This document shows, one piece after another, positions 7,653 to 17,032 of a stretch of 64,000 nt of DNA (positions are counted from its first letter, which is position 1; each line of letters opens with the position of its first letter). The position numbers and the translations under genes are program-made. The notes below the pieces were generated by a model. The model was not told the DNA's origin, searched no databases, and saw only the letters and a program-made list of their open reading frames with translations. Source of the stretch: Chloroflexota bacterium (lineage in GTDB: Bacteria; Chloroflexota; UBA6077; FW602-bin22); NCBI GenBank assembly GCA_016875715.1, contig VGOZ01000003.1, positions 1-64,000 on the forward strand. Direction: 5' to 3'.

Positions 7653-8659
7653 TCCGGCGCCGCCGTCCAGTATCGATCGCGATGCAGCCGATAGAAGGCG
7701 ATCATGCGCGCGAGGCCCTCTTCGAGGTCGATCGTCGGATCCCACCCGAGGACCTCCCGCGCCCGGCGATGGTCGGAGTACACCGATCCGATGTCGATCG
7801 CGCGGCGTTCATCGGGCCATGGGACGGTGACCAGGGAACCCTGTCCTACGAGCCGGACGATTGTCTCGGCGATCGCGCGCAGGCTGTACGGCCGCACGCC
7901 CCCGAGGTTGATTGCGAGCCCGTTCGCCGCCGGGTTCCGACCGGCGAGGAGGAACGCATCCACCGCGTCGTCGACGTAGGTGACGTCGCGCAACTGTTCG
8001 CCGTCGCCATAGAGGGTGATGGGAAGCCCGTCCATCGCCCGTCGCACGAACCAGGGGAGAAACCCCTGCCTGCCGTGAGACATCAGCATGCGTGGACCAA
8101 ACGTATTGGTGAGTCGCAATGCGCAGGTGCGCAGCCCGTGGACCGAGCTGTAGAGGAGGTGGTATTGCTCGCCGGCGAGTTTGTTGATCCCGTTGACATC
8201 CGTCGGCACCGTCCCGTGCGTCTCATCCAGCGGGAGGTACCGCGGGCGGCCGTAGATCTGGCGCGTCGACGCGTGCACGATCGCGATCGACGGATTCTCT
8301 CTTCGGCACGCCTCGAGCAGGGTCAGCTGGGCGCGACAGTTGATCTCGAGATCAGTGACCGGGTCCGTCATGCTGTCGAGATGGCTCACCTGACCAGCCA
8401 GATTGAACAGAACCGCCTGGTCGCGCACCAGGTACCGGATAGTCCACTCGGTCCGTACGTCCGCGATGTTCAGCGTGAGCCGATCGCGCAGATGGGAGAT
8501 GTTGAACAGGTTACCGCCGTACTCGGGCGCGAGGACGTCGACGATGAGCACTCTCGCACCCAGCGAAACCAGGCGACTGGCCAGGTTGGAACCGATGAAT
8601 CCGCATCCCCCGGTGATCATCACCGGGAGGCCAGCGTAGAAGCCTCCGAAATCGCTCAT
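7649..8659 (-). CDS. NAD-dependent nucleotide-sugar epimerase/dehydratase
   Basis: An extended SDR enzyme of about 336 residues. The Rossmann motif is ITGGCGFIGSNLASRL, the active-site region reads HASTRQIYGRPRYLP (a Y with K further on in NGINKLAGEQYHLLY), and ALRLTNTFGPRM is typical of GalE/RmlB-like enzymes. The track ORF starts far upstream in the GT2 gene. ATG 8659 (MSDFGGFYAGLPV) overlaps the GT2 stop as ATGA and is preferred. It probably makes the keto-sugar used by the downstream DegT enzyme. Confidence 0.9.
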   Translation of the reverse strand: MSDFGGFYAGLPVMITGGCGFIGSNLASRLVSLGARVLIVDVLAPEYGGNLFNISHLRDRLTLNIADVRTEWTIRYLVRDQAVLFNLAGQVSHLDSMTDPVTDLEINCRAQLTLLEACRRENPSIAIVHASTRQIYGRPRYLPLDETHGTVPTDVNGINKLAGEQYHLLYSSVHGLRTCALRLTNTFGPRMLMSHGRQGFLPWFVRRAMDGLPITLYGDGEQLRDVTYVDDAVDAFLLAGRNPAANGLAINLGGVRPYSLRAIAETIVRLVGQGSLVTVPWPDERRAIDIGSVYSDHRRAREVLGWDPTIDLEEGLARMIAFYRLHRDRYWTAAPE

Positions 8660-9396
8660 CCGTCGGGAGGGATCGCGCGTGCGGCCACGGACATTGCAGT
8701 CCGCTGACCGCGGAGACGCCACCAGAGCCGCCAGAGCTGGGCGAACGTCCGCAGGACTCGTCCGGGGCGAAAGAACTGCGAGGAACCAAACGGCCGGTCG
8801 TAGTGGTTCACACCGACCTCCGCGAACCGCGCGCCCCGATCCTGCAGCGCACGGATCAACTCGACGCAGATGGTCCCGCTGGTGGATTCGAGGTGCAGGT
8901 GATCCAGTAACGACCGACGGATCAAACGGAAGTCGCAATCCACGTCGCGGATTCGCAGTCCGAATGCGAGCGACACGACTTTGTGGTACAGGCGGCCGAC
9001 AATCGACCGAACCGGGCCATCACCACGAAGCAGTTTGTAGCCGTTGACCACATCGATCTCGGGCGTCAGAGCCGCGACGAGAAGGGTCAACTCGCGTGGA
9101 TCGTACTGGGCGTCGCCATCAGTGTAGAAGACGAGTTCCTTCGTCGCCGCGGCGAAACCGCTGCGGAGGGCGCCGCCATAGCCGCGATTGCGGTCGTGGG
9201 TGATAACCTGGAGGCGTGGGTAGCGCGCCGCCAGTTCGTCAAGCACGTCGCCGGCGTGATCAGGCGACGCGTCGTTGACGACGATGACCTCCCAGTCATC
9301 GGTCAGTCCGCGAAGCGTGCGCTCGGCCAGAACAACCATGCTCGCGATGGTTCCGGCATCGCCATACGCGGGGAAGAACGCGCTGATGCTCCTCAC
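8656..9396 (-). CDS. Glycosyltransferase family 2 (DPM1/undecaprenyl type)
   Basis: GT-A fold: FFPAYGDAGTIASMV at the N terminus, VIVVNDASPDHAGDVLDEL, FYTDGDAQYDPREL (the DxD-like metal site) and a C-terminal FGSSQFFRPGRVL. No C-terminal membrane helices beyond a weak one are seen, which resembles dolichol/undecaprenyl-phosphate sugar transferases. The ORF extends into the preceding gene; GTG 9396 (VRSISAFFPAYG) avoids the overlap and fits the family start. The next gene begins inside this one's stop. Confidence 0.87.
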   Translation of the reverse strand: MRSISAFFPAYGDAGTIASMVVLAERTLRGLTDDWEVIVVNDASPDHAGDVLDELAARYPRLQVITHDRNRGYGGALRSGFAAATKELVFYTDGDAQYDPRELTLLVAALTPEIDVVNGYKLLRGDGPVRSIVGRLYHKVVSLAFGLRIRDVDCDFRLIRRSLLDHLHLESTSGTICVELIRALQDRGARFAEVGVNHYDRPFGSSQFFRPGRVLRTFAQLWRLWWRLRGQRTAMSVAARAIPPDG

Positions 9397-9427
9397 CGGG
9401 AGGTCCGCCCGCGCCGCGCGCCAGACC

Positions 9428-11818
9428 CTAGGCGGCGCGATTGCAGCATAGAGGCCAGGCCTGCGGCGTCGGGTCATACCCGATCACCAGCCGAACACGC
9501 GCGCCGCGGACCAGGGGCACGCCCGCGGGCGGATCCTGGAACATCACCTTGCCCGGCACCCCGCCGCGCCGCGCGCCGATCTTGATGGGCTGGTACGCGT
9601 AACGATCGATCGTCATGCCGACGCCTTCCAGCACCGTGTGCGCGCGATCGGGATCCATCGAGACGACCGATGGCACGATGGTGGCAATCGGGCTGAATGA
9701 TCTGTATGCCGCGCTCAGTGCGGCCACAGTGCCGTCGACGGGCCGTCCCCTGTCGAAAAGGCCGAAGACGCGGTCAGACGGTTCCGGCCCATCGACGTTC
9801 CACACGTAGGGCGCGAGACCCAGGACAGACTCGGGACGTGCTCGAATCATCCCTATCGCCCGCCTGTATCCCGCCGGGCGGTCCTCGCGACTGAGTCCGG
9901 CCGGCGCGAACTCGGACACGACGATCGGCGCGTCGATCCCGCGCCGCGGCCACGACTCGATTGCGTCGCGCATGCGGAAGGTATAGAAGTTCATGCCGAC
10001 GATAAACCCTTCCGGCGCACCGCCCCTCGGCCGCCAGGCGTCCGCGATCCAGCGGTAGTAGACATCCTCCGCCTCGCGCGCCATCACCGGGTGGTCCGGA
10101 TCGATCTGACGCAGAAGATCCACTGTCTCGGCATAGAACTGGCCGAATGCCTTCGCCCTCGCAGTCTGGCGCATGCCCAGAAGCGTCTCGTTCCCCAGAC
10201 CCCACATCGCGACGGCGGGATGGTCGCGATACCGCTGCACCCAGGCGACCACCGCACGACGCACCAGCCGACGCACGTTCGCATCGCTGTAATCGAGCGC
10301 GGGGTCGAAGTCGAAGGGCAGCACCACCATGAGTCCGGCGCGGTGCGCCGCGTCCAGGACTGTGTGATCCCACTCCGGCGATCGCCAGCCGACGAGGATG
10401 TTGACGCCCATGTCCTTGAGGTGGGCGAAGTCGCGGTCGAGGAGGGATCGGCGTTCGGCGGCGCTCCGATCGTGGAAGGTGACGTTGTACCCCATTCCCC
10501 GGAACTCTGTCGGCTCACCGTCGACGATGAGGCTGTAATGATAATCCCGGCCGGACACCACGAACTCGCGCCGCTGTAGATCGGCTGGCCGCCGGTAATG
10601 CCTGCGCGGGAACACGACAACGCTCGCCGCATCGGCCGTCAACGGGCGGGTAGATTCGTGCGCGGCCTCGGCGACCCGCTCTACGATCGGCTCTTCGCGC
10701 TCCCAGACGCCGGACGCGACGTCGACCACATCCTCGTGGTGCGGGATCTTCTCGGCCGCGACCAATTTGAGCGCGCTGCCCTCACCCATCACGGGGGCTG
10801 CGTGCACGCTCCCCTCGATCCAATCGAGGAACGATGTCGCTGGCGCAGCCTGCTGCACGACGGGGAGCATGCCTGCCAGGATCGCGACCACAAGCGCCTC
10901 GCAGAATCTCCGCGAACTCGACGTCGCGGGCGTGGTCGCAAGGTCGGTACGCCAGCCGATCGTCACGCCCCGCCCGCGACATAGGGCGACAAGCACCGAA
11001 GGAGAGATCGCACGGGTCACCCCTTGGAATGCCCAGAGCGCGATGTAGAGACCGAGCACGAGGACCAGGGGCAGAATCGGGTCGAGGGTGGCCGACAGCC
11101 AGCCCACATAGCTGTCGTACACAGAGGTGTGGAGTCGCAGGAGTTGGTGGAAGATGAAGGGCGTGACACCGATCGTCTCGAGATCGGCGATGATGGCGCG
11201 GTCGCGCAGGACCCGCGCGACCACCTCGGCCTGAATCGTGATGCCCGCGATGACCAGCGCCAGGCGAGGGCGCGGCATGCTCCCGAGGTCGGGTGACGAC
11301 ACGCCGCGGCACGCGAACGCGACGGTGCACACCCCGGCGCCGAGGATGGCGAGATTCGCCAGCGACGACGCGAGCACCCGCGCCAGAAGCGCACTACCGG
11401 GCGCGATGATCGCGGCAGCGCGGGTAACCGCCGTTGCACCCGCATCGGAGATCCCGACGAGATGTGCCACGCCGGTAATCTCCGGACCCGGATGGAGCCC
11501 GGCCACCTCAATCTGCCCGACGAAGCGAAGGATCGCCCGCGCGTAGACCTCGTTGATGGGCAGGAGTCCGACCAGATCATCGAGAACCGGGTTAGCCGAG
11601 AGGCGAGCAAGCAGAGTCGCGCCGACGAGCACGGTGACCTCGTGGACCAGCCCTATCGCGTGCCAGACCAGGACGGTCAGAGCGACCGCACCGACGATCG
11701 AGATGACAAGACCGCTCGAGCGACGGGTCCACCGCTCCGATGCGCGGCCGGCCGGATCGAGTCGGCCGACGGATCTCCCCACGATCGAGGCCAAAGCGAG
11801 CGCGAATCTAACTTTCAC
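9428..11818 (-). CDS. Membrane-anchored clan-A glycoside hydrolase with C-terminal PASTA domain
   Basis: About 796 residues. The first third has several hydrophobic segments (LVISIVGAVALTVLVWHAIG, LPLVLVLGLYIALWAFQG, FCEALVVAILAGMLPVV). A (beta/alpha)8 hydrolase domain like GH2/GH5 then begins at about YHYSLIVDGEPTEFRGMGYN. The likely acid/base Glu is in MWGLGNETLLG and the nucleophile Glu in IVVSEFAPAG. The last about 70 residues form a PASTA-like repeat (VPSVVSMDPDRAHTVLEGVG...GVPLVRGARVRLVIGYDP). The combination suggests a cell-surface enzyme trimming or binding wall glycans. GTG 11818 is a tentative start. A TTGACA-17-TAGATT promoter-like pair overlaps it, so translation might begin further in, at GTG 11782. 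It leads the glycan cluster. Confidence 0.72.
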   Translation of the reverse strand: MKVRFALALASIVGRSVGRLDPAGRASERWTRRSSGLVISIVGAVALTVLVWHAIGLVHEVTVLVGATLLARLSANPVLDDLVGLLPINEVYARAILRFVGQIEVAGLHPGPEITGVAHLVGISDAGATAVTRAAAIIAPGSALLARVLASSLANLAILGAGVCTVAFACRGVSSPDLGSMPRPRLALVIAGITIQAEVVARVLRDRAIIADLETIGVTPFIFHQLLRLHTSVYDSYVGWLSATLDPILPLVLVLGLYIALWAFQGVTRAISPSVLVALCRGRGVTIGWRTDLATTPATSSSRRFCEALVVAILAGMLPVVQQAAPATSFLDWIEGSVHAAPVMGEGSALKLVAAEKIPHHEDVVDVASGVWEREEPIVERVAEAAHESTRPLTADAASVVVFPRRHYRRPADLQRREFVVSGRDYHYSLIVDGEPTEFRGMGYNVTFHDRSAAERRSLLDRDFAHLKDMGVNILVGWRSPEWDHTVLDAAHRAGLMVVLPFDFDPALDYSDANVRRLVRRAVVAWVQRYRDHPAVAMWGLGNETLLGMRQTARAKAFGQFYAETVDLLRQIDPDHPVMAREAEDVYYRWIADAWRPRGGAPEGFIVGMNFYTFRMRDAIESWPRRGIDAPIVVSEFAPAGLSREDRPAGYRRAIGMIRARPESVLGLAPYVWNVDGPEPSDRVFGLFDRGRPVDGTVAALSAAYRSFSPIATIVPSVVSMDPDRAHTVLEGVGMTIDRYAYQPIKIGARRGGVPGKVMFQDPPAGVPLVRGARVRLVIGYDPTPQAWPLCCNRAA

Positions 11819-11984
11819 CGGTTGACCTGTCAATTGGCGACATCGCCTCGGCGATGCTGGCGCCGCCGTCCGGTTGCACAACGCTCCCGTACGGTGCCAA
11901 CGATGCCGGGGGTCAGACCGTCCGCAGCCTCTCCCGTCGCCGACTCATCGGAGCAGTGATTTCGGCAACATGAAGGCGCAGCCG

Positions 11985-12977
11985 TCAGTGTCCCGCGATC
12001 AGAGCGCCGGTGCGGGCGGCCCACGCCGAGGACAGCGCACCGATCGCCCCATTCGGCCAGCCATCGGGCCCGGCGGCCAGGTCCATCTCCTCCTCGAGGT
12101 GCCGGAGCGCGCCGCGTGCCAGTTGCTCGAACGGCGCCCCTGTACCGAGCGCCAGGAGCGCTCGATCCATCGCCGCCTCGATGTGCTCCTGAATCTCCGC
12201 GCTCTCGCGCAGAAACGCCGCGACCAGATCGCCATAGCGGATCGACTCGCGCGTCTGGCGGAGGGTCAGGTAGTGGTGGCCGAGACACAGGACGCGCGGA
12301 CGCAATCCCTCGATCCGCTGTAGCGACGACCGGTACAGGTCGGGGTAGAAGATCAAGGGCATTCCGCCCGGCCGGCTGCCGCGACCGAGCGCTGAGTCTT
12401 CAGAGATCGCGATTCCCTCGGCCTCCCAGTGGAGCGTGATGCAGCCACGGGTGTGCCCCGGCGTGTGCACGACCCGAAACGCGATGCCTCGGCCGAAATC
12501 GAGCACATCGCCGTCGACGAGTTCCCGTGCGATCGGGGCAGGCTGGCCCGCGGTCACACGGTGAGCCACACGCGCCTGCTCCAGACGTGAGGCGCGTCCA
12601 ACAAGACTGAGGTTCCGCGCGAAGAAGAGATCGAAGGCGGCGTCAGGATCACGGGCGATCGGGGCATCGTCGCGATGAATCCAGATTTCACACTGCGCGG
12701 CGCGATGGACCGCGTCGTTACCGCCGGCGTGATCGTGGTGACCGTGCGAATTGATGACCACCTCGACATCGCGAAGTGAGAGGCCCATCGATCGGAGCGC
12801 AGGTTCGATGTACTCGGCAGGGGTTGATGCCACGCCCGTGTCGATGAGGCCGAGTCGCTCGCCGCGGATGAGGTACATCTCGGTGTGTCCTCGGCCCTCC
12901 TCCCAGTAACAGCCGATCTGGGTAAGGGCCCTGTGGAAAGGGAAATCGGTGTGATGCCAATAACGTGGCGCGGTCAC
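11985..12977 (-). CDS. MBL-fold metallo-hydrolase
   Basis: 330 residues with the metallo-beta-lactamase Zn motif INSHGHHDHAGG, a later VVHTPGHTRGCI and the C-terminal LCLGHHYL. This is the glyoxalase-II/lactonase-like branch; the substrate is unknown. The track ORF begins upstream inside the amidase gene. GTG 12977 (VTAPRYWHHTDFPF) overlaps the amidase stop as GTGA. It is the last gene of the LLM-PIG-L-Nudix-amidase operon, so its substrate may be the product of those steps. Confidence 0.85.
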   Translation of the reverse strand: MTAPRYWHHTDFPFHRALTQIGCYWEEGRGHTEMYLIRGERLGLIDTGVASTPAEYIEPALRSMGLSLRDVEVVINSHGHHDHAGGNDAVHRAAQCEIWIHRDDAPIARDPDAAFDLFFARNLSLVGRASRLEQARVAHRVTAGQPAPIARELVDGDVLDFGRGIAFRVVHTPGHTRGCITLHWEAEGIAISEDSALGRGSRPGGMPLIFYPDLYRSSLQRIEGLRPRVLCLGHHYLTLRQTRESIRYGDLVAAFLRESAEIQEHIEAAMDRALLALGTGAPFEQLARGALRHLEEEMDLAAGPDGWPNGAIGALSSAWAARTGALIAGH

Positions 12978-14605
12978 GCGGCATACCCGGGAGGGCCACG
13001 GTAGGGCGCGCCAAGCGCTCTCTCCAGCGATCGGCCCACGCCAAGTACCGTGGCCTCGTCGAAGGCCCGGCCGACGATCTGCAGACCGAACGGCATTCCG
13101 GCGCCGCCGACGCCCGCAAGCAGGCTCAACGCGGGATGCCCGCTGAGATTGAAGGTCGAAACAAGGCGGTTCCACGCCCGAGTCGGCTCCCGCGAGAGCA
13201 CCGCATCGAAGGTGGGCGCGACGTGGGGAATTGTGGGCAACACCAGAACGTCGACCAACGCGAGCGCCGCGTCGATCTCCCGCCGCACGATTGCCTGAAT
13301 GCGTCTCGCCCGGGCGTAGAGATGGGCTCCGATCGTCAGACCCATCTCGAGTCTGGTGCGCACATCCGTGCCGTATCCATCGGGATGGGCGCGCAGCCAG
13401 TCGCGATGGATGTCGGCGGCTTCGGCGCCGATGATGGCAAGAAGCGCCGCTGGGCCCCTCGATACCGGGGGCGGCGAGATCCGGTGGATTTGGAAGCCCA
13501 CGGAACTGAACGACGCCACGGCCTCCTCCATCGCGGCGGCAACCTCAGCGTCCACGTCGCCGATCAGCGGCGTGGTCAGAAAACCGATGCTGGCCTTGGC
13601 GATACCGTCCCGTGCCAGGGCCGCGGTCGGGCGATGACGCGATCGATGCGACCACGGATCCGCGGCATCGTGCCCGGCGATCGTGTCGAGCAGAAGGCCC
13701 AGATCCTCAACCGTGCGGGCCATCGGGCCCACGTGATCGAGCGTCCACGAGAGCGGGAAGACGCCACGACGGGAGACGCGGCCGAAGGTCGGCTTGAGGC
13801 CGGCGACGCCGCACGCGGCGGCGGGCAACCGCACCGACGCGCCGGTGTCGGTGCCCAGCGATAGCGGGAACAGCCCGGCGGCCAGACCCGCGGCGCTGCC
13901 CCCACTCGACCCACCGGGAACGCAGGCCAGGTTCCACGGGTTGCGCGTTCGCCCGTAGTGCGGATTGTCGGTCGTGAGGCCGTAGGCGAACTCGTGCAGA
14001 TTCACCTTGCCAAGTGAGACCGTTCCACCGGCGGCGAGCCGCTCGACCGCACGCGCGTCGCGAGGGGGAATCCGTTTGCGGAGAAACGACGATCCCACAC
14101 CGGTCGGGACCCCGGCGGTGTCGAAGATGTCTTTGTACGCGATCGGGACGCCGTGGAGCGGTCCGCACGAATGGCCCCGCGCGAGGTCGCGGTCGAGACG
14201 TTCCGCGTTCGCCAGGGCCATCTCTGGATCGAAATGAACGAAGGCATTGAGTCGTCCATCGATCGAGGAGATGCGGGCAATGTGATGCTCGATGACCTCG
14301 CGCGCCGAGAGGCGACGCGATGCAATTTGGCGTCCGATCTCGGCCCCGGATTCGTAATGAAGGGGATCCAACGTCCGAAAGACCGTCGCAGGCGAGATCG
14401 CGCTATCGGGCTCCCTCGATCCCACCCTCCGCGATCGCGGCGCGTCGATCGGCGTTGCCGGCGGAAGATCGGGAGCTACCGTCGCATCCACACCATCGAG
14501 ACCGGAATCGATGATGCGAAGTTGCGCGGCGATCGCCTCAAGCCGCGACTCATCGACCCGAAGCCCGAGCGAGAGCAGGCGCTCGCGAATCTCCGCCAGC
14601 GTCAT
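12974..14605 (-). CDS. Amidase signature enzyme
   Basis: 543 residues. The Ser-cisSer-Lys triad is visible: Lys in GVPIAYKDIFDTAG, cis-Ser in PGGSSGGSAAGLAAG, and the nucleophile Ser in GTDTGASVRLPAAACG (TGAS instead of the common TGGS). About 100 N-terminal residues precede the domain (MTLAEIRERLLSLGLRVDES). This resembles GatA/aryl-amidase/allophanate-hydrolase types. No gatB or gatC is nearby, so tRNA amidation is unlikely and a catabolic amide is more plausible. It follows the Nudix gene by 9 nt. Confidence 0.88.
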   Translation of the reverse strand: MTLAEIRERLLSLGLRVDESRLEAIAAQLRIIDSGLDGVDATVAPDLPPATPIDAPRSRRVGSREPDSAISPATVFRTLDPLHYESGAEIGRQIASRRLSAREVIEHHIARISSIDGRLNAFVHFDPEMALANAERLDRDLARGHSCGPLHGVPIAYKDIFDTAGVPTGVGSSFLRKRIPPRDARAVERLAAGGTVSLGKVNLHEFAYGLTTDNPHYGRTRNPWNLACVPGGSSGGSAAGLAAGLFPLSLGTDTGASVRLPAAACGVAGLKPTFGRVSRRGVFPLSWTLDHVGPMARTVEDLGLLLDTIAGHDAADPWSHRSRHRPTAALARDGIAKASIGFLTTPLIGDVDAEVAAAMEEAVASFSSVGFQIHRISPPPVSRGPAALLAIIGAEAADIHRDWLRAHPDGYGTDVRTRLEMGLTIGAHLYARARRIQAIVRREIDAALALVDVLVLPTIPHVAPTFDAVLSREPTRAWNRLVSTFNLSGHPALSLLAGVGGAGMPFGLQIVGRAFDEATVLGVGRSLERALGAPYRGPPGYAA

Positions 14606-14614
14606 CGCACCATT

Positions 14615-15166
14615 CTACGTTCCATCGGAGCCCGCGTCGGATGCGGCGCGCAGCTTCCACGCACCGAGGCGCGGCAGGAGATCGTCGATGATTCGCAGTG
14701 TCGCCCCCCAGAGGATGTGATCGCCGAGGCGAATGAATGTCACCTCGCGAGGCGCTTCCCAGCCCTCCCGCCGCCACACGGCGCGCTCGCGGGCCGCCCG
14801 ATCGGCCAGGTAGGCGATCTCCACCTCGAGCACATCGACGATCTCGCCCGGGTTGGGACGCCACGGTCCCTGTGTCCCAACTATCCCCAAGAACGGTGTG
14901 ATGTGAAACCCGGACGCCCGCGTCGCGACGGAGGGGAGCTCGGTGATCATGCGGACCGCTTCGGCGGGCAGGCCGATCTCTTCCCATGCCTCGCGCAGCG
15001 CGGTCGCCCGCAGATCAGGATCGGTCGGATCGCGTACGCCCCCCGGGAACGCGATCTGACCGCCGTGAGGCCCACCTGGCGCCCGCACGACCAGGACAAA
15101 TCGCTCCTCAGCGCCGCCCGCTCCGAGCAGGGGGACGAGGACCGCAGCCGCGCGAACCGGGTCCAC
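14615..15166 (-). CDS. Nudix hydrolase, CoA-pyrophosphatase-like
   Basis: 183 residues. HGGQIAFPGG followed by the Nudix helix ATALREAWEEIGLP fits the NudL/CoAse type, where the LLxxR...GGqiaFPGG block precedes the box. The metal-binding REAWEEIG is intact. GTG 15166 is chosen (VDPVRAAAVLVPLLG), 15 nt after the PIG-L stop. Expected activity is hydrolysis of CoA or another nucleoside diphosphate derivative; specificity is not provable here. Confidence 0.82.
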   Translation of the reverse strand: MDPVRAAAVLVPLLGAGGAEERFVLVVRAPGGPHGGQIAFPGGVRDPTDPDLRATALREAWEEIGLPAEAVRMITELPSVATRASGFHITPFLGIVGTQGPWRPNPGEIVDVLEVEIAYLADRAARERAVWRREGWEAPREVTFIRLGDHILWGATLRIIDDLLPRLGAWKLRAASDAGSDGT

Positions 15167-15181
15167 AGACTGAATGATCGC

Positions 15182-15994
15182 TCAGTCAAAGAACGGAAAG
15201 AGTCGCGGGATCGCCTCCTCGGTGAGTCGTGACCCGTACTCGCACCCTTCGAACGCCTCGGCGTGTCGGATCCGCGCGCCCCGCGCGGCCCCGTAGAAGC
15301 GGACGAGGAGATCGCGGTACCGATCCGCGCGTCGACGGAACCGCTCGAGATAGCGATCGCGCAACCATGCCTTCCTGGCCGACTCCTCGTCCGGCACCTC
15401 GTGTTCGCGCATCGCGTTGTAGGCGAGCCACTCGTACACCTGCGACGTGTGGCAGTGGAGCGCCTCGACCTTGGCTTCGACCGCCTCATCGATATCCACA
15501 GCCACGTCCGGCGTGAACGGATAAGGGCGCTGGAAATCGTCCGAGACGTAGGCGATGACCGGATTGATGCGCAGGTGTGGCGTCAGTGAGACCACATTGG
15601 GCACGGTCACCATGTACGCGGCATCCTGGATCAGCGTCGCCGCATAGCGGTGGTCCGGGTGGTAATCGTTCGGCCGAGGACCCAGGACCAGATCGGGTTG
15701 GAACTCCCGAATGACGCGTATCACCTGACGGCGATTCGTCAGGCTGGGTTCCAGTTCGCCATCGTGATTGTCGAGGACCTCATAGGCGGCGAGTCCCAAT
15801 GCTTGCTGGACGGCCCGCGTCTCGGCGAGCCGCCTCCAAGCGAGCGGTCCGCCTCCCATTGTGTGGTGCCCGGCATCGCCGTTGGTCATTGAGACGAACT
15901 TCACCCGGTGGCCAAGGCGTCCGTACAGGTAGGCGACGCCGCCCGCGGAGAAATCCGGATCGTCCGGATGGGCGCCGATGACGAGGATGTTCAC
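15182..15994 (-). CDS. PIG-L/LmbE-family deacetylase
   Basis: 270 residues. The metal site AHPDD is in MNILVIGAHPDDPDFSAGG, and the third ligand is in NDYHPDHRYAA. The family removes N-acetyl groups from GlcNAc-type substrates (MshB, BshB, LmbE). Its start overlaps the LLM oxidoreductase stop as ATGA. Whether this is a low-molecular-weight thiol step cannot be said, since no MshA or MshC partner is in the window. Confidence 0.88.
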   Translation of the reverse strand: MNILVIGAHPDDPDFSAGGVAYLYGRLGHRVKFVSMTNGDAGHHTMGGGPLAWRRLAETRAVQQALGLAAYEVLDNHDGELEPSLTNRRQVIRVIREFQPDLVLGPRPNDYHPDHRYAATLIQDAAYMVTVPNVVSLTPHLRINPVIAYVSDDFQRPYPFTPDVAVDIDEAVEAKVEALHCHTSQVYEWLAYNAMREHEVPDEESARKAWLRDRYLERFRRRADRYRDLLVRFYGAARGARIRHAEAFEGCEYGSRLTEEAIPRLFPFFD

Positions 15995-16956
15995 AGCGAC
16001 GCCACCAGACGCATGGTCCGGTCATAACTTGCTACCCGATCGTCACCGACGATGAGGGTGGACACGATCAGTTCGTCGAGACCAGCGGTGAGATAAGCTC
16101 CCAGACGGTCGGCCACCTGCCTCTCGGTGCCGCCGACGACGACCGCGTCCACGATTTCGTCGGTTACCACGCCACTACGCGCGTCCGGAAACCCGGCTTG
16201 AACGAACATCTCCTGATAGTTCGGTGCGCGCAGGTAGAAGCCCAGGCGGTCCCGTCCGGCCGCGTGCACCGCGCTCAAATCGGCCTCGACCGCCGCGAAG
16301 CAGTGCCCGACCAGGGGCGGTCGTTCGCGCCCGGCACTCCGGGCGGCGCGCGCGAGCGCGGGCGCTGCGACGTCGCGCAGGAACGGCAGCGGGCAGATCC
16401 AGGCCAGCGCGCCATCGGAGATCTCACCGGCGAGTTCCCACGACGCCGGGCGCAGCGCCGAGATGAGCACCGGTACTCCCGGCGGGTCAGCCAGCCGACC
16501 CGCCACGTTGTACGAGCGCCCCCGCTGTTCAAATGGCCCCTTCTGGAGCGCACTCCGCACAATGGTGACGTACTCGCGGAGATGGCCGAGCGGCCGATCG
16601 TAGGGGATACCGTACATCCCCTCGATGCCGGCGCGATGGCTCGGACCCAGGCCGAGCCGGAATCGTCCTGGCGCTAACGCCGCGAGAACCTGCGCCTGCT
16701 GCACGGCTACCAGGGGATGCCGGGGATAGGTTGGCGTGATGCCTGTGTTCAGCACGATCTGGCTCGTACGGACCGCCGCGGCGCCAAACAGCGTGAGTGC
16801 GTCCGGACCCACCCCACCGGTCGTCAACCACACCGAACGTACGCCCAGACGGTCGGCACACTCAATCGCGGCGAGTTGCCCGACCACCGTGGTCTCGTGG
16901 ACGGCGACGCCGTAGCGACCGGCATCAATCCGATAGAGGCTCTCTGGCATCACCAC
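15991..16956 (-). CDS. Luciferase-like (LLM class, probably F420-dependent) oxidoreductase
   Basis: A 321-residue TIM-barrel of the bacterial luciferase superfamily: YGVAVHETTVVGQLAAIECADRLG, LFGAAAVRTSQIVLNTGI, APGRFRLGLGPSHR and VVGGTERQVADRL are family blocks. Such enzymes use FMN or F420. The F420 type is inferred from resemblance to mer-like actinobacterial/chloroflexal members. It is the first gene of a five-gene minus-strand operon and divergent from the Gfo/Idh gene. Confidence 0.85.
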   Translation of the reverse strand: MVMPESLYRIDAGRYGVAVHETTVVGQLAAIECADRLGVRSVWLTTGGVGPDALTLFGAAAVRTSQIVLNTGITPTYPRHPLVAVQQAQVLAALAPGRFRLGLGPSHRAGIEGMYGIPYDRPLGHLREYVTIVRSALQKGPFEQRGRSYNVAGRLADPPGVPVLISALRPASWELAGEISDGALAWICPLPFLRDVAAPALARAARSAGRERPPLVGHCFAAVEADLSAVHAAGRDRLGFYLRAPNYQEMFVQAGFPDARSGVVTDEIVDAVVVGGTERQVADRLGAYLTAGLDELIVSTLIVGDDRVASYDRTMRLVASL

Positions 16957-17032
16957 CTCGCGCTGGCCGACCGCTGCGGACGGCTCCGGACGCGGAGTCT
17001 ACACTCCGCCGAATCGCCTCAGGAGCATCGCC

